Notes: generated by a model from the sequence alone, not told the origin. 64,000 nt of DNA from Thermus igniterrae ATCC 700962 (GCF_000376265.1 NZ_AQWU01000066.1:1-64000); one strand, 5' to 3'. Numbered from the stretch's first letter, positions 17,354-26,755 are shown. Made by a program: numbers and translations.

Positions 17354-18666
17354 GCCAGCACCTCCTTCAGGGCGTCCCGAAGGGCAAGAAGGTCCGCCTC
17401 CGTGTGAAGCTCGGTGGCGGCAAAAAGGGCTAGGTTCTCCCCGTACTCCCGGGGCACCGGGGTGGCGGCGTGGAAGCCCCTTTGGGCCAGGGCCCGGCGC
17501 ACCGCCTCCGGGGGCTTGGGAAGCCGCAGGACGAACTCGTTGAAGAAGGGCTCCGGGGTGAAGGGCTCCACCCCGGGGATCTCCCGGAGAAGCCCATAGA
17601 GGCGGTGGGCCGCGGCCACCCCCGCCAGGGCCACCTCCTTAAGCCCCTCCGGGCCCAGGGCCGCCAGGTACATGGCCCCCATGAGGGCGGTGAGCTGGGC
17701 GTTGGTGGTGATGTTGCTCTTGGCCTTGGCCCTGCGGATGTACTGCTCCCGGGCCTGCAGGGTGAGGATGAAGCCCCGCTTCCCCTCCACGTCCCGGGTC
17801 TCGGAGACCAGCCGCCCGGGAAGCTGGCGCACGAAGGCCTTCTTGGTGGCCAAATACCCGAAGTGGGGCCCGCCGAAGCCCAGGGGCAGGCCCAGGACCT
17901 GCCCGTCCCCCACGGCGATGTCCGCCCCGTAGGCCCCAGGGGGCTTGAGGAGGCCCAGGGAGAGGGGATCGGCCACGGCCACAAAAAGGGCCCCCGCCCC
18001 GTGGGCCGCCTCGGCCAGGGGGGCCAGGTCCTCCAGGGCCCCCAGGAAGTTGGGGTTTTGGGCCACCACCGCCCCCACGTCCTCCGGCACCGCCACCCTT
18101 GGGGTCCTGCCCCCTTCCAGGGACAGGGTGAGGAGCTCTGCCCCCACCGCCTCCAGGTAGCTCCGAAGGACCTCCCGGTACTCGGGGTGGACCCCCTGGG
18201 AGACCAGGACCCGCATCCTCCCCGTCTCCCGCAGGGCCAGGAGGACCCCTTCCGCCAAGGCGGTGGCCCCGTCGTACATGGAGGCGTTGGCCACCTCGAG
18301 GCCCGTGAGCTCAGCCATCATGGTCTGGTACTCAAAGGTGGCCTGCAGGACCCCCTGGCTCACCTCGGGCTGGTAGGGGGTGTAGGCGGTGAGGAACTCC
18401 CCGCGGGCGCCCAGGGCCTGGACCACGGGCGGCGTGTGGTGGCTCCGCACCCCACCCCCCAGAAAGGCCTTGGGGGCGGGCTTGTTCTTCTCCGAAAGGC
18501 GCCTCAGGGCCTCCAGCACCGCCCACTCCGGCTCGGGCTCGGGCAGGGCGATGGGGGGGTTCAGGATCTCCGGGGGCAGGTGGGCGAAGAGGTCCTCCAA
18601 GCGCTCTGCCCCCACCCGCTCCAGCATGGCCCGGATCTCTTCCTCCGTGTGGGGCGTGTAGTCCAT
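17350..18666 (-). CDS. gcvPA: Glycine decarboxylase (P protein) subunit 1
   Basis: The ATG at 18666 gives 438 residues beginning [19 protein letters not shown], the known Thermus form; AAGGATGA lies 7 bases upstream. A TTG six codons earlier is less likely. It carries blocks such as [15 protein letters not shown] and [14 protein letters not shown]. It forms the active P protein with GcvPB. A 108-base gap to gcvH contains a terminator-like hairpin, so its expression may be set separately from gcvT-gcvH. Confidence 0.94.
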   Translation of the reverse strand: MDYTPHTEEEIRAMLERVGAERLEDLFAHLPPEILNPPIALPEPEPEWAVLEALRRLSEKNKPAPKAFLGGGVRSHHTPPVVQALGARGEFLTAYTPYQPEVSQGVLQATFEYQTMMAELTGLEVANASMYDGATALAEGVLLALRETGRMRVLVSQGVHPEYREVLRSYLEAVGAELLTLSLEGGRTPRVAVPEDVGAVVAQNPNFLGALEDLAPLAEAAHGAGALFVAVADPLSLGLLKPPGAYGADIAVGDGQVLGLPLGFGGPHFGYLATKKAFVRQLPGRLVSETRDVEGKRGFILTLQAREQYIRRAKAKSNITTNAQLTALMGAMYLAALGPEGLKEVALAGVAAAHRLYGLLREIPGVEPFTPEPFFNEFVLRLPKPPEAVRRALAQRGFHAATPVPREYGENLALFAATELHTEADLLALRDALKEVLA

Positions 18667-18686
18667 AGGTTCATCCTTAAACAAAG

Positions 18687-18711
18687 GGCCCGGGCCATTT
18701 GACCCGGGGCC
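18687..18711 (-). promoter_or_regulatory. Terminator-like hairpin inside the gcv operon
   Basis: On the minus strand GGCCCCGGG pairs with CCCGGGCC, with one bulged base and an 8-base loop, and CTTTGTTT follows. It lies about 20 bases upstream of gcvPA. It looks like a weak intrinsic terminator or attenuator. Confidence 0.4.
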
Positions 18712-18774
18712 ACAGAGGGGCCTCCCACCCCGGCTAAGGGCCGGGCGCCGAGGGACCCCCGCTTCGCCATAGGC

Positions 18775-19161
<387 letters not shown>

Positions 19162-19179
19162 AGCGCCTCCTAACCCCCG

Positions 19180-20229
19180 CTATTTTAGCGGCACAAAGGG
19201 CAAGGGGCTAAGGGAAGCCCGTACCGCTTTGCCCCGGATCTCCACGCTCAGGGGCTCCTGGGCGTCCTCCGCCACGTAGGCCAGGGCGATGCCCTTCTCC
19301 AGGAGGGGGGAGAACCCGCCGCTGGTGACGCGGCCCACCTCCCGTTCCCCGGAAAGGACCCGGTAGCCCTCCCGGGGAATGCCCGTCTCCAGCACCAGCC
19401 CCACCAGCCGCTCCCGGCAGGCCTGGGCCAGCATGGCCTCCTTCCCCAAGAAGTCCTTCTCCCGCTTCACCACCCAGGCCCAGGGGGTGCAGAGGGGATT
19501 GGTCTCCTCGGTGAGCTCGTGGCCGTAGAGGGGGAAACCCGCCTCCAGGCGCAGGGTGTCCCGCGCCCCCAGGCCCGCGGGGGTGGCCCCGGCCTCGAGG
19601 AGGGCCTCAAAGACCGGCTCCGCGTCCTCGGGGGCCAGGAAGAGCTCAAAGCCGTCCTCCCCCGTGTACCCCGTGCGGGCCAGGCGGGCAGGCCTCCCCG
19701 CCACCCGGGCCTCAAAGACCTCGTTCTTCCTGCGGGAGGCCAGGTCGGCCTCGGTGAGGCCCTGGAGGAGGGCCGCCGCCTTGGGCCCCTGGAGGGCCAG
19801 GAGGGCCGTGTCCTGGGAAAGGTCCGTAAGCTCCACCCGGAACCCCTGGGCCAGGTGGCGGAGGTGGGCCAGGTCCTTGGCCATGTTGGCGGCGTTCACC
19901 ACCATGAGGTAGGCGTCCTCCCCCAGGCGGTAGAGGTAGATGTCGTCCACCACGCCCCCTTGGGGGTTGGGGAGCATGGAGTACTGGGCCCGGCCCACCC
20001 TGAGCTTGGCCACATCGTTCACCGTGGCCCACTGGAGGAAGGGGAGGGCCTCGGGGCCCTGCACCAGGAACTCCCCCATGTGGCTCACGTCAAAGAGCCC
20101 GGCCCCCCGGCGCACCGCCAGGTGCTCCTCGCGGATGGAGGTGTACTGGAGGGGCAGGGCAAAGCCGGCGAACTCCACCATCCGCCCCCCGTGGCGCAGG
20201 TGGGCCTCGTAAAGCGGGGTCCTCTTCAT
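19180..20229 (-). CDS. gcvT: Glycine cleavage system T protein (aminomethyltransferase)
   Basis: 349 residues. Transfers the methylene group from the H protein to tetrahydrofolate, releasing ammonia. Blocks include GAGLFDVSHMGEFLVQG near the start, ARTGYTGEDGFELFL, and LRLEAGFPLYGHEL. It is the first gene of gcvT-gcvH-gcvPA-gcvPB. A TAGGAT box ends 9 bases before the ATG. Only 45 bases separate it from herA, too short for a glycine riboswitch. Confidence 0.95.
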   Translation of the reverse strand: MKRTPLYEAHLRHGGRMVEFAGFALPLQYTSIREEHLAVRRGAGLFDVSHMGEFLVQGPEALPFLQWATVNDVAKLRVGRAQYSMLPNPQGGVVDDIYLYRLGEDAYLMVVNAANMAKDLAHLRHLAQGFRVELTDLSQDTALLALQGPKAAALLQGLTEADLASRRKNEVFEARVAGRPARLARTGYTGEDGFELFLAPEDAEPVFEALLEAGATPAGLGARDTLRLEAGFPLYGHELTEETNPLCTPWAWVVKREKDFLGKEAMLAQACRERLVGLVLETGIPREGYRVLSGEREVGRVTSGGFSPLLEKGIALAYVAEDAQEPLSVEIRGKAVRASLSPLPFVPLK

Positions 20230-20274
20230 GGCAACCCCATCCTACCGGCAGAAGGGGGGTTCCCCAACCCCGCC

Positions 20275-22002
20275 TCAGAAGAGCTCCCGGCGCAGGGCCT
20301 CCGCGGAGTTATCCTCCAAGACCTCCTCCCGCTTGGTGGCCCAGGCGGGAAAGGGGAAGCGCACCAGAAGGGGAACGGGAATCTCCGGCTGGTGGAGGAT
20401 CACCCAGCCCTGGGGCAGGATCAGGGCCCGCTGGCGGAAGGAGGCCGGGAGGTAGCGGTACTCGGGGCGCTCGGCCTCGGCGGCGTCCAGGCGGCCCACC
20501 ACCCGGATGGCGGCGTTGCCCACCACCCGGCGCTCCACCTCGCTGGCGGTCTGCTGGGCCCCGATGAGGATCACCCCCAGGGAGCGCCCCCGTTCGGCGA
20601 TGTCCAGGAGGACGTCCTTGATGGGGCTCTCCTCCTCCCGGGGGGCGTACTTGTTGAGCTCGTCCAGGACGATGAAGACCCGCCCCCGGTACTGCCCCCG
20701 CTCCTTGCGCTCAAAGAGGTCCTTGAGGAGGCTACCCACCACGAACATCTGCGCCTGGGGGGAGAGCTTGGCCAGGTCCACCACGTGGACCTGCTCCCCC
20801 TTGAGGGGGTCGGGGGGGTTGCCCGGGCGGTCGCCGCGGATGAGGTGGGCCACGTTCTCCACGCTGGCCCTGAGGCGGCGCACGAAGGCCTCGAGGGTCC
20901 CCCGGGCCTGCCGGGCGGTCCAGGCCCTGTCCCCCTCCCCCTCCCCGGCCTCCGGCCCCAGGAGCTTGTACTCCAGGTAGCGCACCAGGTCGGCGAAGCC
21001 CTTCAGGCGCGCCTTGCCCAGGGCGTCAAAGGTGAGGCCCTCGGGAAGGTCAGCCTCCTCCCAGTCCTCCACCAGGAGATGGGGTCCCTTCTGCCCCTCG
21101 GCCAGCCGGCGGAGCTTCTCCGTCACGTGGGCGATGAGGAAACCCAGGTTGGTCATGGCCCCGCGGTCGGCGAAGAGGAAGGGCAGAAGCCCCCGGCTGG
21201 CGAACTGGACCAGGTCCCAGTGGTAGGCCTTCACCTTGGCGTCCAGGCGGGTGTCCAGGTCGGGGAGGTAGCCTTCCTTCTTGGGGGGGGCCAGGAAGGC
21301 CACGCTGCCGAAGGGGGTGGCGGGAAGGCCCAAGCGGGCGTACTCCTCCTTGGCCTCCTCCGTGAGGCGGTTGTTGGGCTTGTCCAGGAAGAAGAGGTCC
21401 TCCCCCTTCACGTTGAAGAGGAGGACCTTGGCCTGGTGGGCGTCCTCGAGGGCCCCGCTCTCCAAGAGGCTTTTGAGGAGGAAGGTGGCGTAGCTGGTCT
21501 TGGCCGCCACCCCGCTGATGCCGGAGATGTTCACGTGCCCCCCCTTGACCCCGTTGAGGAACTCCAGGTTGAGGTAGGCCACCTCCCCGTTTTTCAGAAG
21601 CCCCGCGGGAAGCTTAGTGCTCCCCCGCTGGTTGCGCATGGCGTCGTAGTAGAGGGCCAGCTCCAGGTCCTCCGCCTCCGCCAGGTAGACGGGGGAGCCG
21701 GGGTCGGGGGGGAAGAACTCCTCGGGGAGGATGCGGGTCACGCTCACGTGGGCCACATAGGCCAGGCTCACGGGGATCTTCCCCTCCACGGCCAGGAAGG
21801 TGTCCGTGTCGTACCCCTCGCCCTCGTGGGCCTTGGCCACGTGGTCCACCATGCCGAAGTAGCGCACCTTGCCCACCTTGGGGTGGAACCCCTCCACCAC
21901 CACCAGATCGTCCAGGCGGAGGAGCCCCTCCCCCTCCACCCCCACCCAGAACTCCAGGGGGGTGGCCTCGCGCCTTCCCAGCACCACGCCAATGCGCTCC
22001 AC
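20275..22002 (-). CDS. herA: HerA-type DNA translocase/helicase
   Basis: 575 residues. After a HAS-barrel-like N-terminal domain comes the Walker A GISGVAAKT (161-169). Walker B is VFIVLDE (442-448), followed by a sensor-like VILIGAQQT. HerA forms a hexameric ring that pumps DNA and works with the nuclease NurA in end processing during repair. It starts with GTG at 22002, sharing one base with the nurA stop, so the two are coupled. A weak hairpin (GGGGTT/AACCCC, 20256-20271) follows its stop. No mre11 or rad50 is beside it. Confidence 0.85.
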   Translation of the reverse strand: MERIGVVLGRREATPLEFWVGVEGEGLLRLDDLVVVEGFHPKVGKVRYFGMVDHVAKAHEGEGYDTDTFLAVEGKIPVSLAYVAHVSVTRILPEEFFPPDPGSPVYLAEAEDLELALYYDAMRNQRGSTKLPAGLLKNGEVAYLNLEFLNGVKGGHVNISGISGVAAKTSYATFLLKSLLESGALEDAHQAKVLLFNVKGEDLFFLDKPNNRLTEEAKEEYARLGLPATPFGSVAFLAPPKKEGYLPDLDTRLDAKVKAYHWDLVQFASRGLLPFLFADRGAMTNLGFLIAHVTEKLRRLAEGQKGPHLLVEDWEEADLPEGLTFDALGKARLKGFADLVRYLEYKLLGPEAGEGEGDRAWTARQARGTLEAFVRRLRASVENVAHLIRGDRPGNPPDPLKGEQVHVVDLAKLSPQAQMFVVGSLLKDLFERKERGQYRGRVFIVLDELNKYAPREEESPIKDVLLDIAERGRSLGVILIGAQQTASEVERRVVGNAAIRVVGRLDAAEAERPEYRYLPASFRQRALILPQGWVILHQPEIPVPLLVRFPFPAWATKREEVLEDNSAEALRRELF

Positions 22003-22883
22003 TACCCACCTCCCAGATGCCGGGCCAGGATGCGGCCCACCACCTCCCGGCTCCCCATGCGCCGGGCCAGCTCCCGCTCCAGCCCCCCCACGGGGGTAAG
22101 GTTCTGGGGGGCGCGGGGGTCTTTGACCGGGTGGGAGGCCAGGGGAGGAAAAAGGCTTAAGGAGAGGTCCGCCAGGGCCAAAAACCCCTCCCCCAAGGGG
22201 GTCTCCACCCGCAAGAGGCCCGCCTGGGGCGGCCGGAAGCCCTCCGGGGGCAGGGGCAGGCGCAGGTACCAGCTGGCCAGCTCCTGCCCCTTCCGGCGGA
22301 CCCGGAAGGCAGGGGTCCGCTCCCCCGGCCTCAGGGCCCAGAGGAGGGCCTCCCGCTCCCTGGGCAGGTAGCGCACCCAGTGGGTCTTGATGTAGCCCAA
22401 AACCCCCTGCCGTTCCAGGCGCACGGGGCCGTCCAGCAAAAGAAGCCCCCCGGAAAGCCCCCGGGCCACCTCCGCCTCCAGGAGGGAGCGGGCCTGGCGT
22501 AAACCCTCCTGCAGGGCCTCGAGGGTCCCCTCGGCGGGGAAGGGCTCATAGACCAGCTCCCCTACCGCCAGGGGTTCGGAGAGGCCCACCCCCACCCGGC
22601 GCACCACCGGCTCCAGCAGGCGCATCCGCCCCCCCTCCCAGACCACCGCTCCCGCGGCCACCGCCCCCAGGAGGGCCAGCCGCCGCCCCTCGGCGATCAG
22701 GGCCTCCACCCGCTCCCTCCCGTCCAGGAAGTAAAGGGGCTCGGGCCAGGGCCTTGGGGGGGCGCTTTTGGCCTCCCAGGGGTCCTCCAGGGGCCAGAAG
22801 CCCTCCGGCTCCCCCGCCTGGGGGAAGGAAGCCTCCCCCGCCCCTGTAGGGGAAAGCTCCAGGGCGAAAAGCCGCCAGGCCAT
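22002..22883 (-). CDS. nurA: NurA-type nuclease
   Basis: 293 residues. The NurA motif FLDGRERV places a metal-binding aspartate at residue 54, and LLLLDGPV places a second at 151. The C-terminal SHPVKDPRAPQN and the LERELARRMGSREV helix also fit the family. NurA is a 5'-3' nuclease that needs HerA for processive DNA resection. The next gene is herA with a one-base overlap. TAATCT lies 6 bases before the ATG and overlaps the end of the malic enzyme gene, so the pair seems to have its own promoter. Confidence 0.8.
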   Translation of the reverse strand: MAWRLFALELSPTGAGEASFPQAGEPEGFWPLEDPWEAKSAPPRPWPEPLYFLDGRERVEALIAEGRRLALLGAVAAGAVVWEGGRMRLLEPVVRRVGVGLSEPLAVGELVYEPFPAEGTLEALQEGLRQARSLLEAEVARGLSGGLLLLDGPVRLERQGVLGYIKTHWVRYLPREREALLWALRPGERTPAFRVRRKGQELASWYLRLPLPPEGFRPPQAGLLRVETPLGEGFLALADLSLSLFPPLASHPVKDPRAPQNLTPVGGLERELARRMGSREVVGRILARHLGGG

Positions 22884-22887
22884 GCCC

Positions 22888-24618
22888 CTAGATTACCGGG
22901 GCCGGGCGGTAGGGCAGGTACCGGGGCTCCCAGAAGCGGCTTTGCACGAAGGCCAAAAGGCCCTCCAGGTCCAGCCCCTGCACCCTTTCCTCCTCCGCCA
23001 CCCCTTCCTCCAGGGCCTTTTGCATCACCCGGGCGGCCACGTAAGGGGAGACCTCCCGCAGGCGGGCCACCGGGGGGTAGAGAAGCTCAGGGAAGTGGGC
23101 CCGGGTGAAGTCGTAAAGGGCGTAGGCCGCCTCCAGCACCATCCCGTCCGTGACCTCCCGCGCCCGGGCCAGGACCGCCCCCAGGCCAAGCCCCGGGAAG
23201 ATGAAGGCGTTGTTCCCCTGGCCCACGGGGATGACCCGGCCCATGTAGCCCACGGGGGGGAAGGGGCTTCCCGCCGCCACCAGGGCCCGGCCCTCCGTCC
23301 AGTAGATGAGGTCGTCGGGCAGGGCCTCGCTGGCGGAGGTGGGGTTGGAAAGGGGGAAGATGACGGGCCGCTCGGTGTGGGCCAGCATGGCCCGGACCAC
23401 GGGCTCGGTGAAGCTCCCCCCCTGGCCGGAAAGCCCCAGGAGGACGGTGGCCCGGGCGTTCTGGATGGTCTCCAGGAGGTTGGGGTAGGCCCCGGAGAAG
23501 CGCCAGCCCGCTACGCGCTCCGCCTTCTGCGCATAGGGCCGCTTGTAGGCCTCCATGCCCCGCCCCTCCAGGAGGAGGCCCTTGGAGTCCAGAACCAGGA
23601 CCCGGGCCCGGGCCTCCTCCTCGGAAAGCCCCTCCCGCTTCATCCCCTCCACCAGGGCCCAGGCCACGCCAATCCCTCCGGCCCCTGCCCCGTAGACCAC
23701 CACCACCTGGTGGGAAAGCCTCTCCCCCTTGAGGTGGCAGGCGGAGAGCACCCCGGCCAGGGCCACCGCCCCCGTGCCCTGGATGTCGTCGTTGAAGGAG
23801 GGCACCACCTTGCGGTAGCGCTCCAGTACCTCAAAGGCCTTCTCCTTGGCGAAGTCCTCCCACTGGATGAGGGCCTTGGGGTAGCGCCGCCGCACCGCTT
23901 CCACGAAGCGGTCCAGGAAGCGGTAGTAGGCCTCCCCCGTGAGGCGCCGGTGCCGCACCCCCAGGTACAGGGGGTCCTTGAGGAGGTCCTCCCGGTCGGT
24001 GCCCACGTCCAGCTCCACGGGCAGGGTCTTGTCGGGGCCCACCCCCCCCACCGCGGTGTACAGGGTGAGCTTGCCGATGCTGATGGCCATGCCGCCATAT
24101 CCCTGGTCGCCGATGCCCAGGATGGCGGAGGAGTCCGTGGCCACGATGAGCCGCACCTCCTCCAGGGGCACGTTGGCCAGGGCCTCCTCCAGGTGGTCTA
24201 TGTTCCTGGTGCTGGCGGTGAAGCCCCGGGGATAGCGGTAGATGTGGGAGAACTCCCGCACCGCCTCCCCCACGGTGGGGGTGTAGAGGATGGGGAGCAT
24301 CTCCTCCAGGTGGTCCACCAGAAGGGCGTAGAAGAGGACCTCGTTGCGGTCCTGGAGGTGGCGGAGGTAGATGTGCTTCTCCAGGGGGGAGGTCTGGAGG
24401 CGGTAGCGGCGGTAGACCCTTTCCTTTTGCTCCTCCAGGGTGTTCACATGGGGGGGAAGGAGGCCTTCCAGGCCCAAAAGCCTTCGCTCCTCCTCGGTGA
24501 AGGCCGTGCCCTTGTTGAGGAGGGGAAGCCTGAGGAGGAGAAAGCCCGTCACGTAGGGTTCCAGGTAGCGCTCGCCCCGTTCGTCCCGCTTGACGTCGTA
24601 GTAGCGGCTGACCGGCAT
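22888..24618 (-). CDS. NAD(P)-dependent malic enzyme
   Basis: 576 residues, the long malic-enzyme form. Oxidatively decarboxylates malate to pyruvate. Family motifs are YTPTVGEA (112-119), [13 protein letters not shown] (161-173), [15 protein letters not shown] and the nucleotide-binding [10 protein letters not shown]. Whether it uses NAD or NADP is not clear from inspection. The start is ATG at 24618. It sits between a SufT-like gene and nurA-herA in the same direction; a common function is not evident. Confidence 0.93.
   Translation of the reverse strand: MPVSRYYDVKRDERGERYLEPYVTGFLLLRLPLLNKGTAFTEEERRLLGLEGLLPPHVNTLEEQKERVYRRYRLQTSPLEKHIYLRHLQDRNEVLFYALLVDHLEEMLPILYTPTVGEAVREFSHIYRYPRGFTASTRNIDHLEEALANVPLEEVRLIVATDSSAILGIGDQGYGGMAISIGKLTLYTAVGGVGPDKTLPVELDVGTDREDLLKDPLYLGVRHRRLTGEAYYRFLDRFVEAVRRRYPKALIQWEDFAKEKAFEVLERYRKVVPSFNDDIQGTGAVALAGVLSACHLKGERLSHQVVVVYGAGAGGIGVAWALVEGMKREGLSEEEARARVLVLDSKGLLLEGRGMEAYKRPYAQKAERVAGWRFSGAYPNLLETIQNARATVLLGLSGQGGSFTEPVVRAMLAHTERPVIFPLSNPTSASEALPDDLIYWTEGRALVAAGSPFPPVGYMGRVIPVGQGNNAFIFPGLGLGAVLARAREVTDGMVLEAAYALYDFTRAHFPELLYPPVARLREVSPYVAARVMQKALEEGVAEEERVQGLDLEGLLAFVQSRFWEPRYLPYRPAPVI
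22890..22895 (-). promoter_or_regulatory. -10 box of nurA-herA, leaderless arrangement
   Basis: Minus-strand TAATCT is formed by the last codons and stop of the malic enzyme gene. Six bases later comes the nurA ATG. Confidence 0.4.
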
Positions 24619-24680
24619 GGTCCTATTCTTTCACCCCTACCAGGCAGGGGCTAGGGGGCAAACCTCCCGGGCCAGGAGGG

Positions 24681-25025
24681 CTAGACGTTGAAGCCGAACA
24701 TGCGCATCATGCGCTTGCCCTCTTCCGTCATCCGGGCCGGGGTCCAAGGGGGGGTCCAGACGAACTCCACGTTCACCCCCTGCACCCCAGGCAGGCGCAT
24801 GACCGCCATCTCCGCGTCCGCCTTGACCACGTCCTGGGCGGGGCAACCGATGGCGGTGAGGGTCATGGTCACGTCCACCACGCCGTTTTCGTGAACCTCC
24901 ACGTCGTAGACCAGGCCCAGGTCCACGATGTTCACCGGGATCTCCGGGTCGTAGACCACCTTGAGGGCCTCGAGGACCTGCTCCTTGGTGGGAAGGGCGG
25001 AACCTTCCTGGCGCACCTCGTCCAT
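24681..25025 (-). CDS. SufT/MIP18-family iron-sulfur assembly factor
   Basis: 114 residues from the ATG at 25025. It is a single DUF59/MIP18 domain with DPEIPVNIVDLGLVYDVEV and the conserved cysteine in TAIGCPAQDVV. Such proteins help mature [4Fe-4S] proteins; PaaD of phenylacetate oxidation is a relative, but no paa genes are here. An upstream GTG at 25043 is possible but not preferred. TATCCT lies 7 bases before the ATG. A weak hairpin (CCTCC/GGAGG, 24663-24679) follows the stop. Confidence 0.85.
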   Translation of the reverse strand: MDEVRQEGSALPTKEQVLEALKVVYDPEIPVNIVDLGLVYDVEVHENGVVDVTMTLTAIGCPAQDVVKADAEMAVMRLPGVQGVNVEFVWTPPWTPARMTEEGKRMMRMFGFNV

Positions 25026-25032
25026 GCCCCTA

Positions 25033-25038
25033 AGGATA
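25033..25038 (-). promoter_or_regulatory. -10 box of the SufT-like gene, leaderless arrangement
   Basis: Minus-strand TATCCT is followed by 7 bases and the ATG at 25025, with no Shine-Dalgarno sequence. Confidence 0.4.
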
Positions 25039-25083
25039 CCCAAGACCCCCTTCCCGGCTACCCTCTTGGGCCACCATCCCGAC

Positions 25084-25089
25084 TATAAT
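25084..25089 (+). promoter_or_regulatory. -10 box for the riboswitch-terC transcript
   Basis: A consensus TATAAT. Transcription should begin near 25096, just before the riboswitch. The -35 region is weak (TTGGGC is only 12 bases upstream). Confidence 0.6.
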
Positions 25090-25095
25090 GACCTT

Positions 25096-25205
25096 CGGTT
25101 GGGGAGTAGCCCCAAGGCCAGCCTCCCGTCAGGACGGGCCTAAGCCCCGGGGGCTGGGGGCAAGAAGCCTGGGCGAGACCACCGCAGAAAGCGGTGGTCT
25201 ATTTC
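25096..25205 (+). promoter_or_regulatory. yybP-ykoY (Mn2+) riboswitch candidate
   Basis: The leader holds the class hallmarks: a 5' GGTTGGGGAGTAGCC (25098-25112 region) and a 3' GGCGAGACC (25172-25180), with paired arms between them such as CCCGTC/GACGGG. The 3' element is the strand that closes P1 in this class. It also starts the terminator stem at 25176-25200, so ligand binding and termination would exclude each other: Mn2+-bound aptamer lets terC be read. The downstream TerC-family gene is a classic target. The fold was traced by eye only. Confidence 0.75.
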
Positions 25206-25208
25206 TTT
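25176..25208 (+). terminator. Riboswitch expression-platform terminator
   Basis: A perfect 10-bp stem AGACCACCGC/GCGGTGGTCT (25176-25185, 25191-25200), loop AGAAA, then ATTTCTTT. The 5' arm includes the GAGACC of the aptamer. Confidence 0.75.
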
Positions 25209-25219
25209 GGAGGTAACGC

Positions 25220-25912
25220 ATGGAAGCTGGAGTTTTTTCCGTAATCCTCATCCTGGTGGCCCTCGAGGTGATCCTTTCCGCCGACAACGCCCTTATCCTA
25301 GGGGTCATCGTCCAGAAACTTCCCGTCCACCTGAGGAAGAAAGCCCTTTTCTACGGCATCCTAGGGGCCTACGTGTTCAGGGGCCTGGCCCTCCTCTTCG
25401 CTGCCTTGGTCATCAAGCTCTGGTGGGTCCAAATTCTGGGGGCGGCCTACCTCCTCTTCATCGCCTTCCGCCACTTCCTCAAGCCCGAGGAGGGCCACAC
25501 CGCCCCCCTGGAGGTGAGCGCCGCCCACTTCTGGAAGGTGGTGGCCCAGGTGGAGCTCATGGACCTGGCCTTCGCCGTGGACTCGGTGCTGGTGGCCGTG
25601 GCCCTTTCCGACAAGCTCTGGGTCATCTACACCGGGGTCTTCCTGGGCATCCTGGCCCTGAGGATGCTGGCCAGCCTGGTGGTGGTCCTCCTGGACCGCT
25701 ACCCCCGCTTCAAACACCTGGCCTACGTGGTGGTGGGCCTGGCCGGGGTGAAGCTGGCCCTCGGGGGATGGGACAAGCTGGTGAAGGAGGCCCTCCACCA
25801 CCCCGAGCTGGCGGTGGGCCTGGACAAGGAGGCCTTCAGCCTGCTCATTTTGGGCGTCCTCCTTCTGGGAAGCCTCTGGGCCCTGCGCAAGCCCGCCCCC
25901 CAGCCCTCCTGA
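25220..25912 (+). CDS. TerC/Alx-family membrane protein, probable Mn2+ exporter
   Basis: 230 residues, about seven membrane helices. Both signature acidic motifs are present: LSADNALILG near residue 20 and MDLAFAVDSVLVAVA in the middle. TerC/Alx proteins export manganese or load it into exported proteins. GGAGGT lies 5 bases before the ATG. The candidate Mn2+ riboswitch upstream supports the manganese role. The DedA gene follows 7 bases after its stop. Confidence 0.88.
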   Translation: MEAGVFSVILILVALEVILSADNALILGVIVQKLPVHLRKKALFYGILGAYVFRGLALLFAALVIKLWWVQILGAAYLLFIAFRHFLKPEEGHTAPLEVSAAHFWKVVAQVELMDLAFAVDSVLVAVALSDKLWVIYTGVFLGILALRMLASLVVVLLDRYPRFKHLAYVVVGLAGVKLALGGWDKLVKEALHHPELAVGLDKEAFSLLILGVLLLGSLWALRKPAPQPS

Positions 25913-25919
25913 GGTGGGC

Positions 25920-26453
25920 ATGCTGGCCTGGCTCTCGGCCCTCCTGCTCTTCCTGGAGGTGGGCTTTCCCTTCGGCCTCCTCGTCCCCGGAGGGGATACC
26001 CTCCTCCTGGCCCTGGGGGCCCTGGCGGGGGAGGGCCGGCTTTCCCTCTTCCCCCTCCTGCCCCTCCTCTTCCTGGGAAGCTTCCTGGGGCACGGGGTAG
26101 GGTACGGCTTGGGGAAGGCTCTGGGCCCCAAGATTCGGGAGCGCCTCCCCGAGGGGACCAGGAAGCGGGCCGAAGGGGTCCTCCTGCGCTTTGGCCCCTC
26201 CGCCCTCCTTCTGGCCCCCTTCGTGCCCGGGTTGCGCACCGCCATTCCCCTCCTGATGGGGGCCCTGGGCTTTCCCCTGCCCGCCTACCTCCTCCTCTCC
26301 GCCGTGGGGAGCCTCCTCTGGACCCAGGGGCTCGTCCTGCTGGCCTACTTCCTGGGGCAGCGGGTCTCCCCCTGGCTCCTCTGGCCGGCCCTTTTCCTCC
26401 TCGCCCTCCTTCCCCTCCTTTGGCGCCGGAGGAAGTCCAAATCCCAGGCCTAG
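25920..26453 (+). CDS. DedA-family membrane protein
   Basis: 177 residues from the ATG at 25920, after GAGGTGG. It has the DedA pattern: an N-terminal re-entrant FPFGLLVPGGDTLLLALGAL segment, an FLGSFLGHGVGYGLGK block and an RF.P....APFVPGLRT block. DedA proteins flip or maintain membrane lipids (undecaprenyl phosphate or phosphatidylethanolamine in studied cases). It is probably in the riboswitch-controlled transcript with terC. Its stop overlaps the convergent sbtB stop by four bases (shared CTAG). Confidence 0.85.
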   Translation: MLAWLSALLLFLEVGFPFGLLVPGGDTLLLALGALAGEGRLSLFPLLPLLFLGSFLGHGVGYGLGKALGPKIRERLPEGTRKRAEGVLLRFGPSALLLAPFVPGLRTAIPLLMGALGFPLPAYLLLSAVGSLLWTQGLVLLAYFLGQRVSPWLLWPALFLLALLPLLWRRRKSKSQA

Positions 26454-26752
26454 ACGTACTTCTCCCCGCGCACCACCCAGACGTTTTCCACGTAGGCGAT
26501 CACCGCGTAGTGGGGGAAGTAGGCCTCCTGAAGCCGGGCGAGGATCTTCAGGGCCACCTCCTCGGGGACGATGGTCTCCAGGCGGATGTTCTGCCCCTCC
26601 CAGTCCACGCTGCGCATCCCCCGGGAGCCCTCCCCCCGGGCGGCCACAATGGTGTAGCCCTTGGCCCCCAGGCGCTTGACCTCCTCCACCAACTTCTTCT
26701 CCAAAAGGCTTTCCGCCACGATGGTCACCAGCTTCAAGGGCACCAGGTCCAT
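26450..26752 (-). CDS. PII-like regulator of SbtA (SbtB-like)
   Basis: 100 residues with a ferredoxin-like PII fold. GYTIVAARGEGSRGMR matches the T-loop segment of SbtB (GKGSR-like), and ENVWVVRGEKYV closes the protein. The redox C-terminal CGPxGC extension of some cyanobacterial SbtB proteins is absent. SbtB binds adenine nucleotides (cAMP, AMP, ADP) and blocks the bicarbonate carrier SbtA. The gene starts 3 bases after the sbtA stop, which supports the pairing. Confidence 0.8.
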   Translation of the reverse strand: MDLVPLKLVTIVAESLLEKKLVEEVKRLGAKGYTIVAARGEGSRGMRSVDWEGQNIRLETIVPEEVALKILARLQEAYFPHYAVIAYVENVWVVRGEKYV

Positions 26753-26755
26753 GCC

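Noticed and set aside
20230-20274. Glycine riboswitch before gcvT
   Set aside because: Only 45 bases are available and none of the tandem-aptamer features is present.
19519-22371. A 950-codon open frame on the plus strand across gcvT, herA and nurA
   Set aside because: It is antisense to three well-supported genes and has the Gly/Pro/Leu/His-rich composition that antisense frames show in very GC-rich DNA. No domain is recognisable.
22768-24654. A 628-codon plus-strand frame opposite malic enzyme
   Set aside because: The malic enzyme reading has intact catalytic and nucleotide motifs; the opposite frame has none.
24681-25025. PaaD of a phenylacetate oxygenase
   Set aside because: No paaABCE genes are nearby and the domain equally fits SufT-type assembly factors.
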